64,000 nucleotides of DNA from Paenibacillus helianthi (GCF_001909055.1 NZ_LVWI01000002.1:62001-126000); one strand, 5' to 3'; positions 27,705 to 35,334 are shown, counted from the first letter of the stretch. The notes: generated by a model from the sequence alone, not told the origin. Program-made: numbers and translations.

Positions 27705-27815
27705 ATGTATGACCATAGCTCATGGAGGCAAGTCAAAAGTTCGAAGAACGTTCTGAAAAAGTATGGGTTATGGATTCAGTATTTCTCCTGCACTGAACGT
27801 AAAAGGGCCGCCTAA
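27705..27815 (+). CDS. Possible 36-residue peptide divergent from PadR
   Basis: A short frame starts MYDHSSWRQVKSSKN and ends FSCTERKRAA. A G-run (GGGGGGG) precedes it, too close to the ATG for a good ribosome site. The product is basic and has no recognised family. The rest of 27584-28119 holds the PadR boxes, A-rich sequence and two hairpins, and I see no other gene. Confidence 0.2.
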   Translation: MYDHSSWRQVKSSKNVLKKYGLWIQYFSCTERKRAA

Positions 27816-27853
27816 AGGCATCTTTTGAAAAAAAAGTTATGAGAAAAAATATC

Positions 27854-27902
27854 CAAAAAAAATGTAAGAACAGACTTGCAAAGTTTATTCCAGGGTCTGT
27901 TC
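27854..27902 (-). terminator. Second tandem terminator after Rhs immunity gene
   Basis: GAACAGAC (27868-27875) pairs with GTCTGTTC (27895-27902). On the minus strand it is followed by TTACATTTTTTTT. It lies directly after the hairpin at 27928-27950 and backs it up. Confidence 0.65.
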
Positions 27903-27914
27903 ATCACTTGTGGA

Positions 27915-27950
27915 GAAAAAGAGAAAAGACCTTGGAATATTTCCAAGGTC
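27915..27950 (-). terminator. Terminator closing the Rhs module array
   Basis: GACCTTGGAA-TAT-TTCCAAGGTC (27928-27950) is a perfect 10-base stem. On the minus strand it is followed by TTTTCTCTTTTT. It ends transcription of the last immunity gene. Confidence 0.8.
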
Positions 27951-28119
27951 ACATTAAATATAAAAAATAATAGCAGCTTTTTCATATGGACAATCAACCA
28001 TACGACATTTGTAAGTCACTTGCGGTTAATAATTCATTTGTCTATTTTAGTATTGATACTCAGTCAGCTCTTTTTAGTAAACACTTTTTCAACTGATTAA
28101 ATATGGAGTTTCATTTTAT

Positions 28120-28527
28120 TTATATCCAACTCCCATCATCTTTGCATTGAACCTTTTCTATTTCTTCGTAATTGAAATAAGTTCCAAACGAATCATCAAC
28201 CACACTTTCCTTATATCTTTCAAGAAAATATTTAGATATATTAAAGGCTAATTGTTCACTACCAATACCATTACTGATATCAATACTAAATGATGTTTTA
28301 GGAACTAAAGAGTATTCTTCAAGCAATATTGTTAGTTCGTTCTCATCAAAATTACTACGATCATTGCCTCTATAAAACAACCACACAGCACTTTCTCCTC
28401 TACTAACGATGCCTTGAAAATAGGTTTCACCAATTTGCTGCTTATCTCCCCCTAAAGAAATTATCTCATTCCAAAACTCACTCTCTTCAATACTATTCCC
28501 CGAGATGAATGTAAGTGTTTTTGACAT
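28120..28527 (-). CDS. Candidate immunity protein of the terminal Rhs module
   Basis: A 135-residue acidic, soluble protein starting MSKTLTFISGN, with EEYSLVPKTSFSIDISNG and a Trp/Asp-rich end. No family is recognised. The ATG at 28527 has AAGGTG 7 bases upstream and lies only 5 bases after the stop of the restored toxin frame. This is the standard place for an immunity gene behind an Rhs/WapA C-terminal toxin. The gene is fully open although its toxin is frameshifted. Confidence 0.7.
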   Translation of the reverse strand: MSKTLTFISGNSIEESEFWNEIISLGGDKQQIGETYFQGIVSRGESAVWLFYRGNDRSNFDENELTILLEEYSLVPKTSFSIDISNGIGSEQLAFNISKYFLERYKESVVDDSFGTYFNYEEIEKVQCKDDGSWI

Positions 28528-28532
28528 ATCGA

Positions 28533-29620
28533 TCACCTTTTTCCATTTATTAACTTTAGTAAATCATCCATATTCTGAATGACTATTACACCAGCCTTTT
28601 TTATTCCCTCAATCTTGGTTGAATTTAAGTTAGGTGCATAAAGGATAACACCCTTATTTTGTGGATTCATTGCTGATTGAAAATACTTTTCAAATTCCGA
28701 GGCAGTCTTTGATGACTACCTGCTGTAACCTCAATAATATATTTTGATGTTTCAACATCAATATCACCAACTACACGTGCTTCACCTAATATTTTTTCCC
28801 TGAAGCCCACTACCTTGTTACCTAGTATTTGAGCAACTTCTCCTTCTAATGGTGGATAGGCCATAGCCGCTTCATTAATTAGATTTAGTGTTGTCTTTGC
28901 AGCATTCTTAGTCCAATTCCAGATACTCTTCCAACTGTGGCCACTTGGATTATAATAAATAAGAGGATTATTTCCCACATACGTATACAGATTGAAACTC
29001 AGCGGATTGTCAATCTGCCCCTCATACGTATCCTCATTTATAAACCGCCCCATACTCCGATCATAGTACCGTGCACAGAGATAATAAAGCCCGGTTTCAG
29101 CATCATATACTTCTCCGGTGTACTTAAATGAGTTCGAAGTTCCCTCTACCTGGCTGGTGATGTTCCCCCACTCATCGTAGGTATAATTATTGACGACCGC
29201 TCCACTGGTATCGACCATCTGCACCACATCACCATGTCCATTATACAGGTAATAGTAATCCTTCGACGCCTTCTTGTCTTTCTTCACCAGCACTCGGTCA
29301 CCCCGGACAAAGTTCGCTTGCTCTGTATACACGCCGCTGACGATCTTCTCTTCGGTAATGACTTGACCCTGGAAATTATAGTTCACCTGGGTCTGTGTAT
29401 TGCCATTCGTCTTCAGATAACGCATGCCATCCGCATAATACTGGAAGTTTGTTGAACTGCTTCCCTTGGTCACCGAGGTTAACGTATTCTGTAAATCATA
29501 GGTATAGCCCGTATCCACCGTGTCCAGACTCACTATAGACAACGTGCTGCCATTGCGGTCTGTTTTAGCGGCCAATTGACCTAACTTACGAGGGTTAATT
29601 TCGCCAGATTCATTAGATAC
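28533..29620 (-). pseudogene. Rhs/WapA core fragment with frameshifted PD-(D/E)XK-like toxin tip
   Basis: From about 29600 the frame encodes the last Rhs/YD repeats: YYYLYNGHGDVVQMVD, then GLYYLCARYYDRSMGRFIN and IDNPLSFNLYTYVGNNPL, the conserved end of the Rhs core, then PSGH. The toxin tip follows: VVGDIDVETSKYIIEVTAGS resembles the D...ExT of restriction-endonuclease-fold nucleases. The frame then shifts: after HQ (about 28710) the read frame stops at 28667, while the neighbouring frame continues KTASEFEKYFQSAM and AGVIVIQNMDDLLKLING to a TGA at 28533. One missing A in CATCAAAGACTGCC explains it. There is no N-terminal part of an Rhs protein; upstream lies a terminator. So it is an orphan, probably silent, module. 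Confidence 0.8.
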
Positions 29621-29640
29621 TGGATGAGTAATTGTTATAC

Positions 29641-29676
29641 AAAAAACCACATGGAGCTGTTTCACTCGCATGTGGC
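29641..29676 (-). terminator. Module-boundary hairpin H1 (CCACATGG family)
   Basis: CCACATG (29647-29653) pairs with CATGTGG (29669-29675), with GAG/CTC inside, and on the minus strand TTTTTT follows. It is 9 bases after the small immunity gene and directly before the next Rhs fragment. Related hairpins lie at 31255, 32151 and 32421. Confidence 0.75.
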
Positions 29677-29684
29677 TAATAATA

Positions 29685-29864
29685 CTATTTGTTAAAAGGA
29701 TGATGTGGACATTTGGTACAGCAGTGATCTGCTTCTTCTTTGTTTATTCTAAGTTCGGTCAGTATGTTAAAGTTAGCTATTTTCTCTCTTTCATAATTAA
29801 TATCCATGCAAAGACCTAATTCAATACCCTTGTTCAATAAAGGACAATAATAATCCTCTTCCAT
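29685..29864 (-). CDS. Small 59-residue cysteine-rich protein, candidate immunity
   Basis: An intact short frame starts MEEDYYCPLLNKGIELGLC and ends with HCCTKCPHHPF. The Cys/His content suggests zinc binding. It overlaps the end of the toxin remnant (29834-30049) in another frame, so the two would be co-translated, as is usual for toxin-immunity pairs. A terminator follows at once. The family is not recognised; the immunity role is inferred from position. Confidence 0.55.
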   Translation of the reverse strand: MEEDYYCPLLNKGIELGLCMDINYEREKIANFNILTELRINKEEADHCCTKCPHHPFNK

Positions 29865-30049
29865 ATTTGCTTTACCACCTTCAATAAAGCCTTAATAGCT
29901 TCATCAAAATTTTGCTTTCTATAAGTTGATACAACCTTACCAGCTCTATTGAGTACTACTACGATGCCTTTTGTGAGATAAAAGTAATTATCAGTAACCT
30001 CTTGTTCTAATACCAGAAATGGCTTGGCAACTTTGATTTTGTTTACTCA
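29834..30049 (-). pseudogene. Toxin tip remnant without Rhs core
   Basis: The frame reads KVAKPFLVLEQEVTDNYFYL, then IVVVLNRAGKVVSTYRK, to a TGA at 29834; a stop lies just upstream, so no start is available. The strand pattern with VVVLNRAGKVVSTY resembles the C-terminal half of BECR-type nuclease toxins. It is a 5'-truncated tip next to its small overlapping partner gene. Confidence 0.5.
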
Positions 30050-30080
30050 TGCAATCTTTTACTTATACTAGGATTGAGTA

Positions 30081-30310
30081 TAAACATTTATCCGCTTCTC
30101 TCTAGCTATGAGTGATACAAATAAATGGTCAGATTAGTACTTAATAATGAAATCATTTTTCGTACGTCCTCATAAAATCCCTGTTCTTCTTTTTCCGTAT
30201 ACCCAATCAAAATCTTTAGGAAAATCAATTTCCTTATTCTCAATCTTCATTAATGGTTTCTTTAAATCATTACATTCACTCGAGTTGTTTTCCAAAAATG
30301 TATTTTTCAC
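30081..30310 (-). repeat. Truncated second copy of the CdiI_3-like immunity gene 3' end
   Basis: This stretch is clearly homologous to 34831-35064, including the flank TATCCGCTTCTCTCTAGCTA and the coding part of the immunity gene's last about 60 codons. Small indels break the frame and the 5' part is missing at 30310, where another immunity gene begins. It is a remnant of a duplication within the array. Confidence 0.85.
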
Positions 30311-30591
30311 TTTAAATAATATGGCAAATAACTTTTTTCTATTGTATTGATATTTCCCATTTGATCAATTAAGTCCCATTTATTTGGTTTTTCATGTTGA
30401 GCAAACCATTTACCTCCATTTGACAACCATTCTCTCTGGTAATGTAATAAACCTAGCTTTGTTAAATCATCAATTCCATACTCTGCACCACAACATGCGC
30501 AAACATCAAAACTTGGTGATTTCCCATCAATTCCCCAAGGTAACTGATTTATTCCTGCATACCCACAAATATGACAAATAAATCCCACCAT
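30307..30591 (-). CDS. Cysteine-rich CPCC-like immunity candidate
   Basis: A 94-residue protein with CHICGYAG, then FDVCACCGAEYG and a Trp-rich end (REWLSNGGKWF). This is a two-pair zinc-knuckle pattern like the CPCC group, seen in many orphan immunity proteins of Firmicutes. The ATG at 30591 with AGGTG upstream is better than 30603. It follows a toxin remnant (30603-30815). The C-terminal residues run to the junction with the duplicated segment, so the last dozen residues may not be original. Confidence 0.65.
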   Translation of the reverse strand: MVGFICHICGYAGINQLPWGIDGKSPSFDVCACCGAEYGIDDLTKLGLLHYQREWLSNGGKWFAQHEKPNKWDLIDQMGNINTIEKSYLPYYLK

Positions 30592-30602
30592 TTTGCACCT
30601 CA

Positions 30603-30815
30603 TTAACTGTCTAATATCGCATCCAAGTAACTTTGAACTGTTTTAAAACCTTGCTTTGCCTGGGCCCTCATAAATGAAGTTAATAAAAATTGAATACTCT
30701 TTCTATCAGCTTCAGATAGATTCATATCATTTTCGATTAAATGCCCCAAACTCAGCGGATTATCAATCTGCCCCTCAACCATATCCTCATTCATGCGTTT
30801 GATTCAGGGAGAATT
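30603..30815 (-). pseudogene. Rhs junction fused to a short toxin remnant
   Basis: The frame contains NEDMVEGQIDNPLSL, the conserved Rhs core end, joined directly to GHLIENDMNLSEADRKSIQF and KQGFKTVQSYLDAILDS. The usual YTYVGNNPL linker and most of the toxin are missing, so a deletion fused core and tip. No start codon with a ribosome site is seen. Confidence 0.6.
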
Positions 30816-31254
30816 GTCATGATTCCCCTGTATTTTCACTCTCTGCGGAGAGCATGCCCGTCAACAGTAGGATAACTTACGCCGTCTGCCTCTGTATGGA
30901 TTATTGCCCATCCTGCAGTATCATCAAAATGCTCTTCTAACAGCGCAAGTCCCACCCGTTATACAGCACATTGGCATAGGTCTTGACCACATTCGTGGTG
31001 CTTAATACACGACCCTGTGTATTATATGAATAACTATCGATAAGGCGGATGGATCACTTTCACTGGCATACCATAATTTTGAGTTCAAAAAATGATAATT
31101 TGGGCTCATAGTGGGATTATTCTACCGGCTGTCCAGCATGGGGCGAGTGGCGGTTAAGACATTCCCCCAATCATCATTACTGGTTTCGCTGTATCATTAC
31201 GTCTTAATGTAAATTAGCATCGACGTTGTGGTACGTCAATAAGGACTTTGAAAA
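30816..31254 (-). pseudogene. Decayed Rhs repeat remnants
   Basis: On the minus strand 30950-31060 encodes LIDSYSYNTQGRVLSTTNVVKTYANVLYNG-like residues in pieces (YSYNTQGRVLST is clear), which is an Rhs/YD repeat. The rest has no long frame. It is degraded core DNA with no gene to call. Confidence 0.5.
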
Positions 31255-31294
31255 TTCAAAAAAACCACATGGAGTCGTATACTCTGATGCGGTC
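31255..31294 (-). terminator. Module-boundary hairpin H2, degenerate
   Basis: CCACATGGAGT (31265-31275) is followed by ACTC, then TGATGCGGT, an imperfect partner of the CCACATGG family with an A-run before it. It marks the end of the module starting with the TPR-like gene. Confidence 0.5.
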
Positions 31295-31315
31295 AAGCGA
31301 TGATCTCGTTTATTT

Positions 31316-31954
31316 TTACAACAACATTCGTTCAATTATTTTTTTATTTTCATTACTTAGATGTATACCCCGCACTTTCTGATTGAGATATTCATTAAAA
31401 TCCGAGAAATCTAAAATAGTATTTTTGTCATATACCAATTTAATATTTTCTAACGCTTTCTTTATCAAACTTCTCCCTTCTATAACATTTCCCTGATCAA
31501 TAAAAATCCTTCCTAATTGTATATATGATTCAACATTATTTGGATCAAGAGCAATGGCTTGTCTTAGCATCTCAACTTGTTTTTCTTTATCCGTGACTGC
31601 GAAATGCCATGATAGTATTAACCCTTTTATGGAATTCACATATGTGTTAGTAGCATTAATATTATTAATCTTACGAACTAACTCCTCATCAATTCCAGCC
31701 AAATGATAATAATGAACACAGCATTCCAAAATTGTTGCTGCCCCATTCTTCTCATCCTGTTCATAAATTCGATGTATACAAGCGAGGCTCTTAGGATAAT
31801 CAACTAAGGGAACGGTTAGTACAGTGACAGCTAGACGTAATAATAAATCGATGTTATTAGGATACGCTAAGAGTTGCTGCTCAATGATTGCCTCAACCTT
31901 CTCTATCTCATAATTCCGAACTGCTTCAGATATTTTTTTTCAAATTCATTCAAT
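31316..31954 (-). pseudogene. TPR-like immunity gene with frameshift in an A-run
   Basis: From the TTG at 31954 (behind AGGGGGAG) the first codons read MNEFEKK and then leave frame at an 8-T run (31934-31941 on the plus strand). One extra base would restore ISEAVRNYEIEKVEAIIEQQ and a continuous product of about 212 residues. The downstream part has tetratricopeptide-like helices (AIALDPNNVESYIQLGRIFIDQGN). It sits behind a toxin remnant, so it is probably an immunity gene. The break could be mutation, sequencing error or a slippery switch; an internal ATG at 31729 could give a shorter product of 137 residues. Confidence 0.65.
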
Positions 31955-31965
31955 TTTTCTCCCCC

Positions 31966-32143
31966 TATTGTCCTTTAAACATATCAAAATTTATAAGTTT
32001 CCCATCCTTTATGTAAATTCTAATTTCCGATTCAAACCCATTGATCGTTGTTCTAATTTGTAGTCCCCTCTTTTATAAGCCCTTTTTCATTCATTTCTTC
32101 AAGAATTTTAAATCCGGCAGAAAAGACATGTGATTCTTCAATT
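31966..32143 (-). pseudogene. Frameshifted toxin tip remnant
   Basis: One frame reads ESHVFSAGFKILEEMNEKGL and stops; the neighbouring frame continues LQIRTTINGFESEIRIYIKD to a TAG at 31966, 12 bases before the TPR-like gene. The two join into one plausible C-terminal toxin end with one base changed. No Rhs core is left and the family is not recognised. Confidence 0.5.
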
Positions 32144-32150
32144 TAATAGA

Positions 32151-32177
32151 AAAACCACATGGAGTACATGTGGTTTT
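32151..32177 (-). terminator. Module-boundary hairpin H3, perfect copy
   Basis: AAAACCACATG-GAGTA-CATGTGGTTTT is a perfect 11-base stem flanked by A and T runs, able to work in both directions. It is the cleanest member of the CCACATGG hairpin family. The adjoining 32178-32420 has no gene except the HTH-like fragment at 32251. Confidence 0.8.
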
Positions 32178-32250
32178 CAACCTATTCAGGCTATCAAGAA
32201 TTTTTATTTCATGGCGTAAAGTAAGCTTTATCCCAGGATTTGGGGCCTAG

Positions 32251-32343
32251 TCAGGGGGATCTTCCATCTTTTTTGATCCAGTATTGAAATGTTTGCTTAG
32301 AAATCCCGATTGCTTCTGCAGCTATAAATTGTAATCCGATCAT
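32251..32343 (-). pseudogene. Helix-turn-helix fragment of unknown origin
   Basis: A 30-codon frame contains AAEAIGISKQTFQYWIKKDG, which looks like a helix-turn-helix of the HTH_17/excisionase or transposase type. There is no ribosome site and the frame is too short for a full gene. It may mark a lost mobile element within the array. Confidence 0.3.
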
Positions 32344-32420
32344 CTCAATTACCATACCTAGTATGTCTTATGAGTTTGGTTATATATTGCCTTGCTTAGA
32401 ATATCAATTGATTTTTTATA

Positions 32421-32455
32421 AAGAAAAACCACATGGATTTATACCCGGATGTGGC
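32421..32455 (-). terminator. Module-boundary hairpin H4
   Basis: CCACAT (32429-32434) pairs with ATGTGG (32449-32454), and on the minus strand TTTTTCTTT follows. It lies 44 bases after the MbcA-like immunity gene. Confidence 0.7.
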
Positions 32456-32498
32456 AACGTTCTTCTTCACAATGGTTAGAATTTAATGTGGCTGCCGA

Positions 32499-32780
32499 TT
32501 AATCTGGCAAACGCATTAGAACCGCTCTCAAAATATTCTGTCCTCGTTCGTTACTTAATAACTCTTTAGGCTGTATATTTCCTAATGCTGGAACTTGTTT
32601 ATGAAGCCATTTTGTAGCTTCGTTTTCACCAAATCTATAGCATAGTACTACTGCAATATCCTCTGGCAAGGTGATTTCACCCAATTGAGTTTTATAATCG
32701 ACGTTCGCTCCCCTACAAAACTCCAAGTAATCTTTCCAATCCTCTTCTTTATAGCCTTTGAGAAAAACGTCTAGTTCCAC
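32499..32780 (-). CDS. MbcA/Xre toxin-binding-domain protein, immunity to RES toxin
   Basis: A 93-residue protein. The second half, ATKWLHKQVPALGNIQPKELL followed by NERGQNILRAVLMRL, matches the DUF2384 toxin-binding domain of Xre/MbcA/ParS antitoxins (W-L...PALGG..P.ELL pattern). The Xre DNA-binding domain is absent; the first about 45 residues are acidic and unassigned. It begins 24 bases after the stop of a RES-domain toxin. In chromosomal RES-Xre systems the same domain blocks the NAD-cleaving RES toxin, so immunity by direct binding is likely. The pairing is read from the sequence; activity is inferred. Confidence 0.8.
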   Translation of the reverse strand: MELDVFLKGYKEEDWKDYLEFCRGANVDYKTQLGEITLPEDIAVVLCYRFGENEATKWLHKQVPALGNIQPKELLSNERGQNILRAVLMRLPD

Positions 32781-32804
32781 TATTAGCCCTCCAATTAATT
32801 CTGG

Positions 32805-33617
32805 TTATTTTATTGATGTTGCGTCAAATAGAATTACATTCAATCCACCATCAGCCCTTGCTGAAGGTGCAATTATACCGTTATCGTTCATACTTTTAGC
32901 AGTCTGACCAAGTTGTTGAGTAATTGTATAGTCATTACTTAGAATGTCATCCAACGTTACACCCAGCACTTTTCTAACCTCCGGATTGGATAAATCTAAT
33001 AGGTTGTGTACTTTAACATCAAAAGCATGCATTACTCTTCCTTCCGTCGCTACTGCCCACGTGTTTAGCTCAGCATCGACTATTTTTTCTCCTGTACTGA
33101 AATACAATCCCCCTGTGCCTTTACCAGTGTATCTATGCTTAGTATCAATATTCCCTTGATGGATTTCTAATGGGTTTGCACCTTTAGTCACAGAACGATA
33201 AAGTGTTCCTTCAAAAGTAACTCCACTTACAGTTGATGCCTTAACTGACATCATAGCCCCTTTTAAATAAAAATCAAGCATTATTGCGTCTGCTGGAGGT
33301 AATGCGTTTACTGCGTCTGATATAGACTGAAGAGTGTTATTATAACTTTGCTTGTAGTCCTTTGAATTGTTTGCTCCAATTAGATAATTAGTTACTACAG
33401 TCCATCCTCCAAAAGTAGCTGCGTCTACTCCGCCATTTAAAAATCCAGACAACTTATCTAACCAATCATGCCCACTTGGATCAAAGCGTGTTAATGGATT
33501 ATTACCAACATACGTATAAAGATTCAAACTCAGCGGATTATCAATCTGCCCTTCATACGTATCCTCATTTAAAAACCGTCCCATACTCTCATAATACCGT
33601 GCACTGAGATAGTACAA
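32805..33617 (-). CDS. Orphan Rhs C-terminus with RES-domain (NAD-degrading) toxin tip
   Basis: A 270-codon frame. The first about 50 residues are the end of an Rhs/WapA core (IDNPLSLNLYTYVGNNPL, DPSGHDWLDKL). A linker follows, then a toxin tip of about 150 residues: TLYRSV, KGTGGLYFSTGEKIVDAEL and GIIAPSARADGGLNVILFDA. These hold the Arg, Glu and Ser positions that name the RES family, whose members destroy NAD+. The Rhs frame can be followed upstream to about 33670 (TSNSFKYTREIYDAETG), where it fuses to the end of the preceding immunity gene. So there is no start for a complete Rhs protein; an internal TTG at 33617 is only formal. The tip itself is intact and has a fitting immunity gene downstream. 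Confidence 0.82.
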   Translation of the reverse strand: MYYLSARYYESMGRFLNEDTYEGQIDNPLSLNLYTYVGNNPLTRFDPSGHDWLDKLSGFLNGGVDAATFGGWTVVTNYLIGANNSKDYKQSYNNTLQSISDAVNALPPADAIMLDFYLKGAMMSVKASTVSGVTFEGTLYRSVTKGANPLEIHQGNIDTKHRYTGKGTGGLYFSTGEKIVDAELNTWAVATEGRVMHAFDVKVHNLLDLSNPEVRKVLGVTLDDILSNDYTITQQLGQTAKSMNDNGIIAPSARADGGLNVILFDATSIK

Positions 33618-33690
33618 TCCAGTTTCGGCATCGTATATTTCTCTGGTGTATTTGAAGGAGTTAGAGGTACCCGATTGAAAAGGTTGTGCT

Positions 33691-33930
33691 TCAAAACCCC
33701 AACATTTCTATACGATATATAGTAAAAAAAGCATCTTCATTAAATGCAAATTTTCTTTCTTTAACCACATAGTCATCTTCAAATATTTCTATAATATCAC
33801 CCATTGAGATTGTTGGGATCGGGATTTGGGTCTCTTATTCAAAGATCAGAATATCACTTTCAAAATCAAAAAATCTTGTCAGAAACACTTCTACCGATGG
33901 GAATTTTGGTTCATATTTTGAAATCGGCAT
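33691..33930 (-). pseudogene. Small immunity-like gene with one in-frame stop
   Basis: From an ATG at 33930 with AAGGAG upstream the frame reads MPISKYEPKFPSVEVFLTRF, then a TAA at 33835-33837, then continues in the same frame (MGDIIEIFEDDYVVKERKFA) to TGA at 33691. One nonsense change explains the break. The 79-codon product would be acidic. It ends where the RES module's Rhs DNA begins, which looks like a recombination joint. Confidence 0.6.
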
Positions 33931-34276
33931 GCTTATATTCTCCTTTTACTTATATCTAGTGGAGTTGTAGTTAAGTGTGCACAAAACGCGCATCCTCTCG
34001 GATTACGTATATGCTGTATTCAGTATACTGCCGTCAGTGAGAGCCGGATACGTAATCGATATCACCTGATTATTCACCAAGTAGCTGTACTGCACATTGG
34101 CGACGCATTACTTGTGAGTGTCGAACCACCGTTAGTCTGTCTTGTCCAATCGCTGCTTATCATACTGACCATTCTGGGATTCCTGTACCAAGCATTGAAC
34201 TAATTACAGCTATCAAATAAGTTGCACTATAATACTTTAGTCGTTTCTTTATTGTGTTCACACTCCTCACCTGCAA
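33931..34276 (-). pseudogene. Decayed Rhs repeat remnant
   Basis: Broken minus-strand frames in 34010-34210 give QESQNGQYDKQRLDKTD and YSYLVNNQVISITYPALTDG, typical of Rhs/YD-repeat sequence. Stops and shifts interrupt it. No gene can be called. Confidence 0.5.
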
Positions 34277-34768
34277 TCAATCAAGAACCTTTGGGTCCCC
34301 CAAGATAACCCAATAATTAATTTCATCATATCCAATGATTTCAGCGTTTACTAACAATCCTTTATGCATATTGCGTTTTTGTGAGTTTTCTGCACATTCT
34401 TCAAAGTCAGCGACCCCCAAAGCATCATTATCGGGAATACTAACAATAACTCCCTGAGGATAAAAAACTTCAATATAGCCGACTATCTTTCTTCCGAGCG
34501 TAAGTAGTTCTTTTTGTTCACGCCATCTTGTCAGTTGATCTTTATTAACAATACTCCACACTTTTTCAAATGTTTCCTTAGAAATTCTTTTTAATTCCGG
34601 ATTATTTAAGGGTAATTCTTTTTCTGACAGGAAGAATTCAAATTTCTTCAGATTGGAACTCTTACTGTCTTTTCCTTCCTCCAATAAAATCTGTCTATAT
34701 GTGGTACCTTCATCGTCCACCTCAAAATACCAGTCTTTTCTCCCCGATTTTTCATTCAAATAAATCAT
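34277..34768 (-). CDS. Hypothetical immunity-like protein
   Basis: A 163-residue soluble protein starting MIYLNEKSGRKDWYFEVDDEG and ending with INYWVILGDPKVLD. The ATG at 34768 has GGGGTGAG 7 bases upstream; an upstream GTG (34780) overlaps that site. No family is recognised. Its place in the array, size and lack of signal peptide fit an orphan immunity gene whose toxin has been lost. Confidence 0.6.
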   Translation of the reverse strand: MIYLNEKSGRKDWYFEVDDEGTTYRQILLEEGKDSKSSNLKKFEFFLSEKELPLNNPELKRISKETFEKVWSIVNKDQLTRWREQKELLTLGRKIVGYIEVFYPQGVIVSIPDNDALGVADFEECAENSQKRNMHKGLLVNAEIIGYDEINYWVILGDPKVLD

Positions 34769-34830
34769 AAAAAATCTCACCCCTTTTCATGCAGCATTCA
34801 AATGATCAATCTCCCCATAAAGCGGAGCTT

Positions 34831-35064
34831 TAAACAATTATCCGCTTCTCTCTAGCTAGGAGTGGTACAAAATATTTAATTAGTCAGATTAGTACTTAAT
34901 ACTGAAATTATTTTTCGTAATTCCTTATAAAATTCCTGTTCTTCTTTTTCTGTATACCAATTAAAATCTTTTGGAAGGTCAATTTCCTTATTTTCAATCT
35001 TCATTAATAGTTTCTTTATATCATTACATACATTAGAGTTGTTTTCCCAAAATGTATTTTTTAC
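34831..35064 (-). repeat. Parental copy of the duplicated CdiI_3 segment
   Basis: It covers the last about 60 codons of the CdiI_3-like gene and the 40 bases after it, and matches 30081-30310 along its whole length with scattered changes. Confidence 0.85.
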
Positions 35065-35334
35065 TGAATTCATTGCATTAATAAGTTCACCTTCGTAATG
35101 TTTACCGGCAAGTGGGTTCAAAGACAATCTTAATATCGCCTCAGGAATCACATATTTCAAGTGGAAATTCTGCCTCACTAATCTTGCAATTGAGCCATCA
35201 GACAAATCTTTAAGCTTAATATCCATTATGCCTGCAAACCATCCTGATAATGGTACGCTTTTCTCAACTACTATTTTTTCGTGAAATCCTTCAAGTCTGC
35301 AAATTTCATCAATGGTAAGTTTTCTGTACTCCAA
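34876..35334 (-). CDS. CdiI_3-like contact-dependent inhibition immunity protein
   Basis: A 152-residue protein. EYRKLTIDEICRLEG, then LSDGSIARLVRQNFHLKYV and LNPLAGKHYEGELI follow the pattern I recall for the CdiI_3 family of CDI immunity proteins. The start TTG (35334) lies 8 bases from GGAGGTGAT and fits the family N-terminus better than the longer frame to 35400. No matching toxin is found next to it. A truncated second copy of its 3' end is at 30081. Confidence 0.75.
   Translation of the reverse strand: MEYRKLTIDEICRLEGFHEKIVVEKSVPLSGWFAGIMDIKLKDLSDGSIARLVRQNFHLKYVIPEAILRLSLNPLAGKHYEGELINAMNSVKNTFWENNSNVCNDIKKLLMKIENKEIDLPKDFNWYTEKEEQEFYKELRKIISVLSTNLTN

Noticed and set aside
32178..32420. 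Insertion sequence around the helix-turn-helix fragment
   Set aside because: Only about 30 codons resemble a DNA-binding motif; no terminal inverted repeats, target duplication or transposase core were seen.
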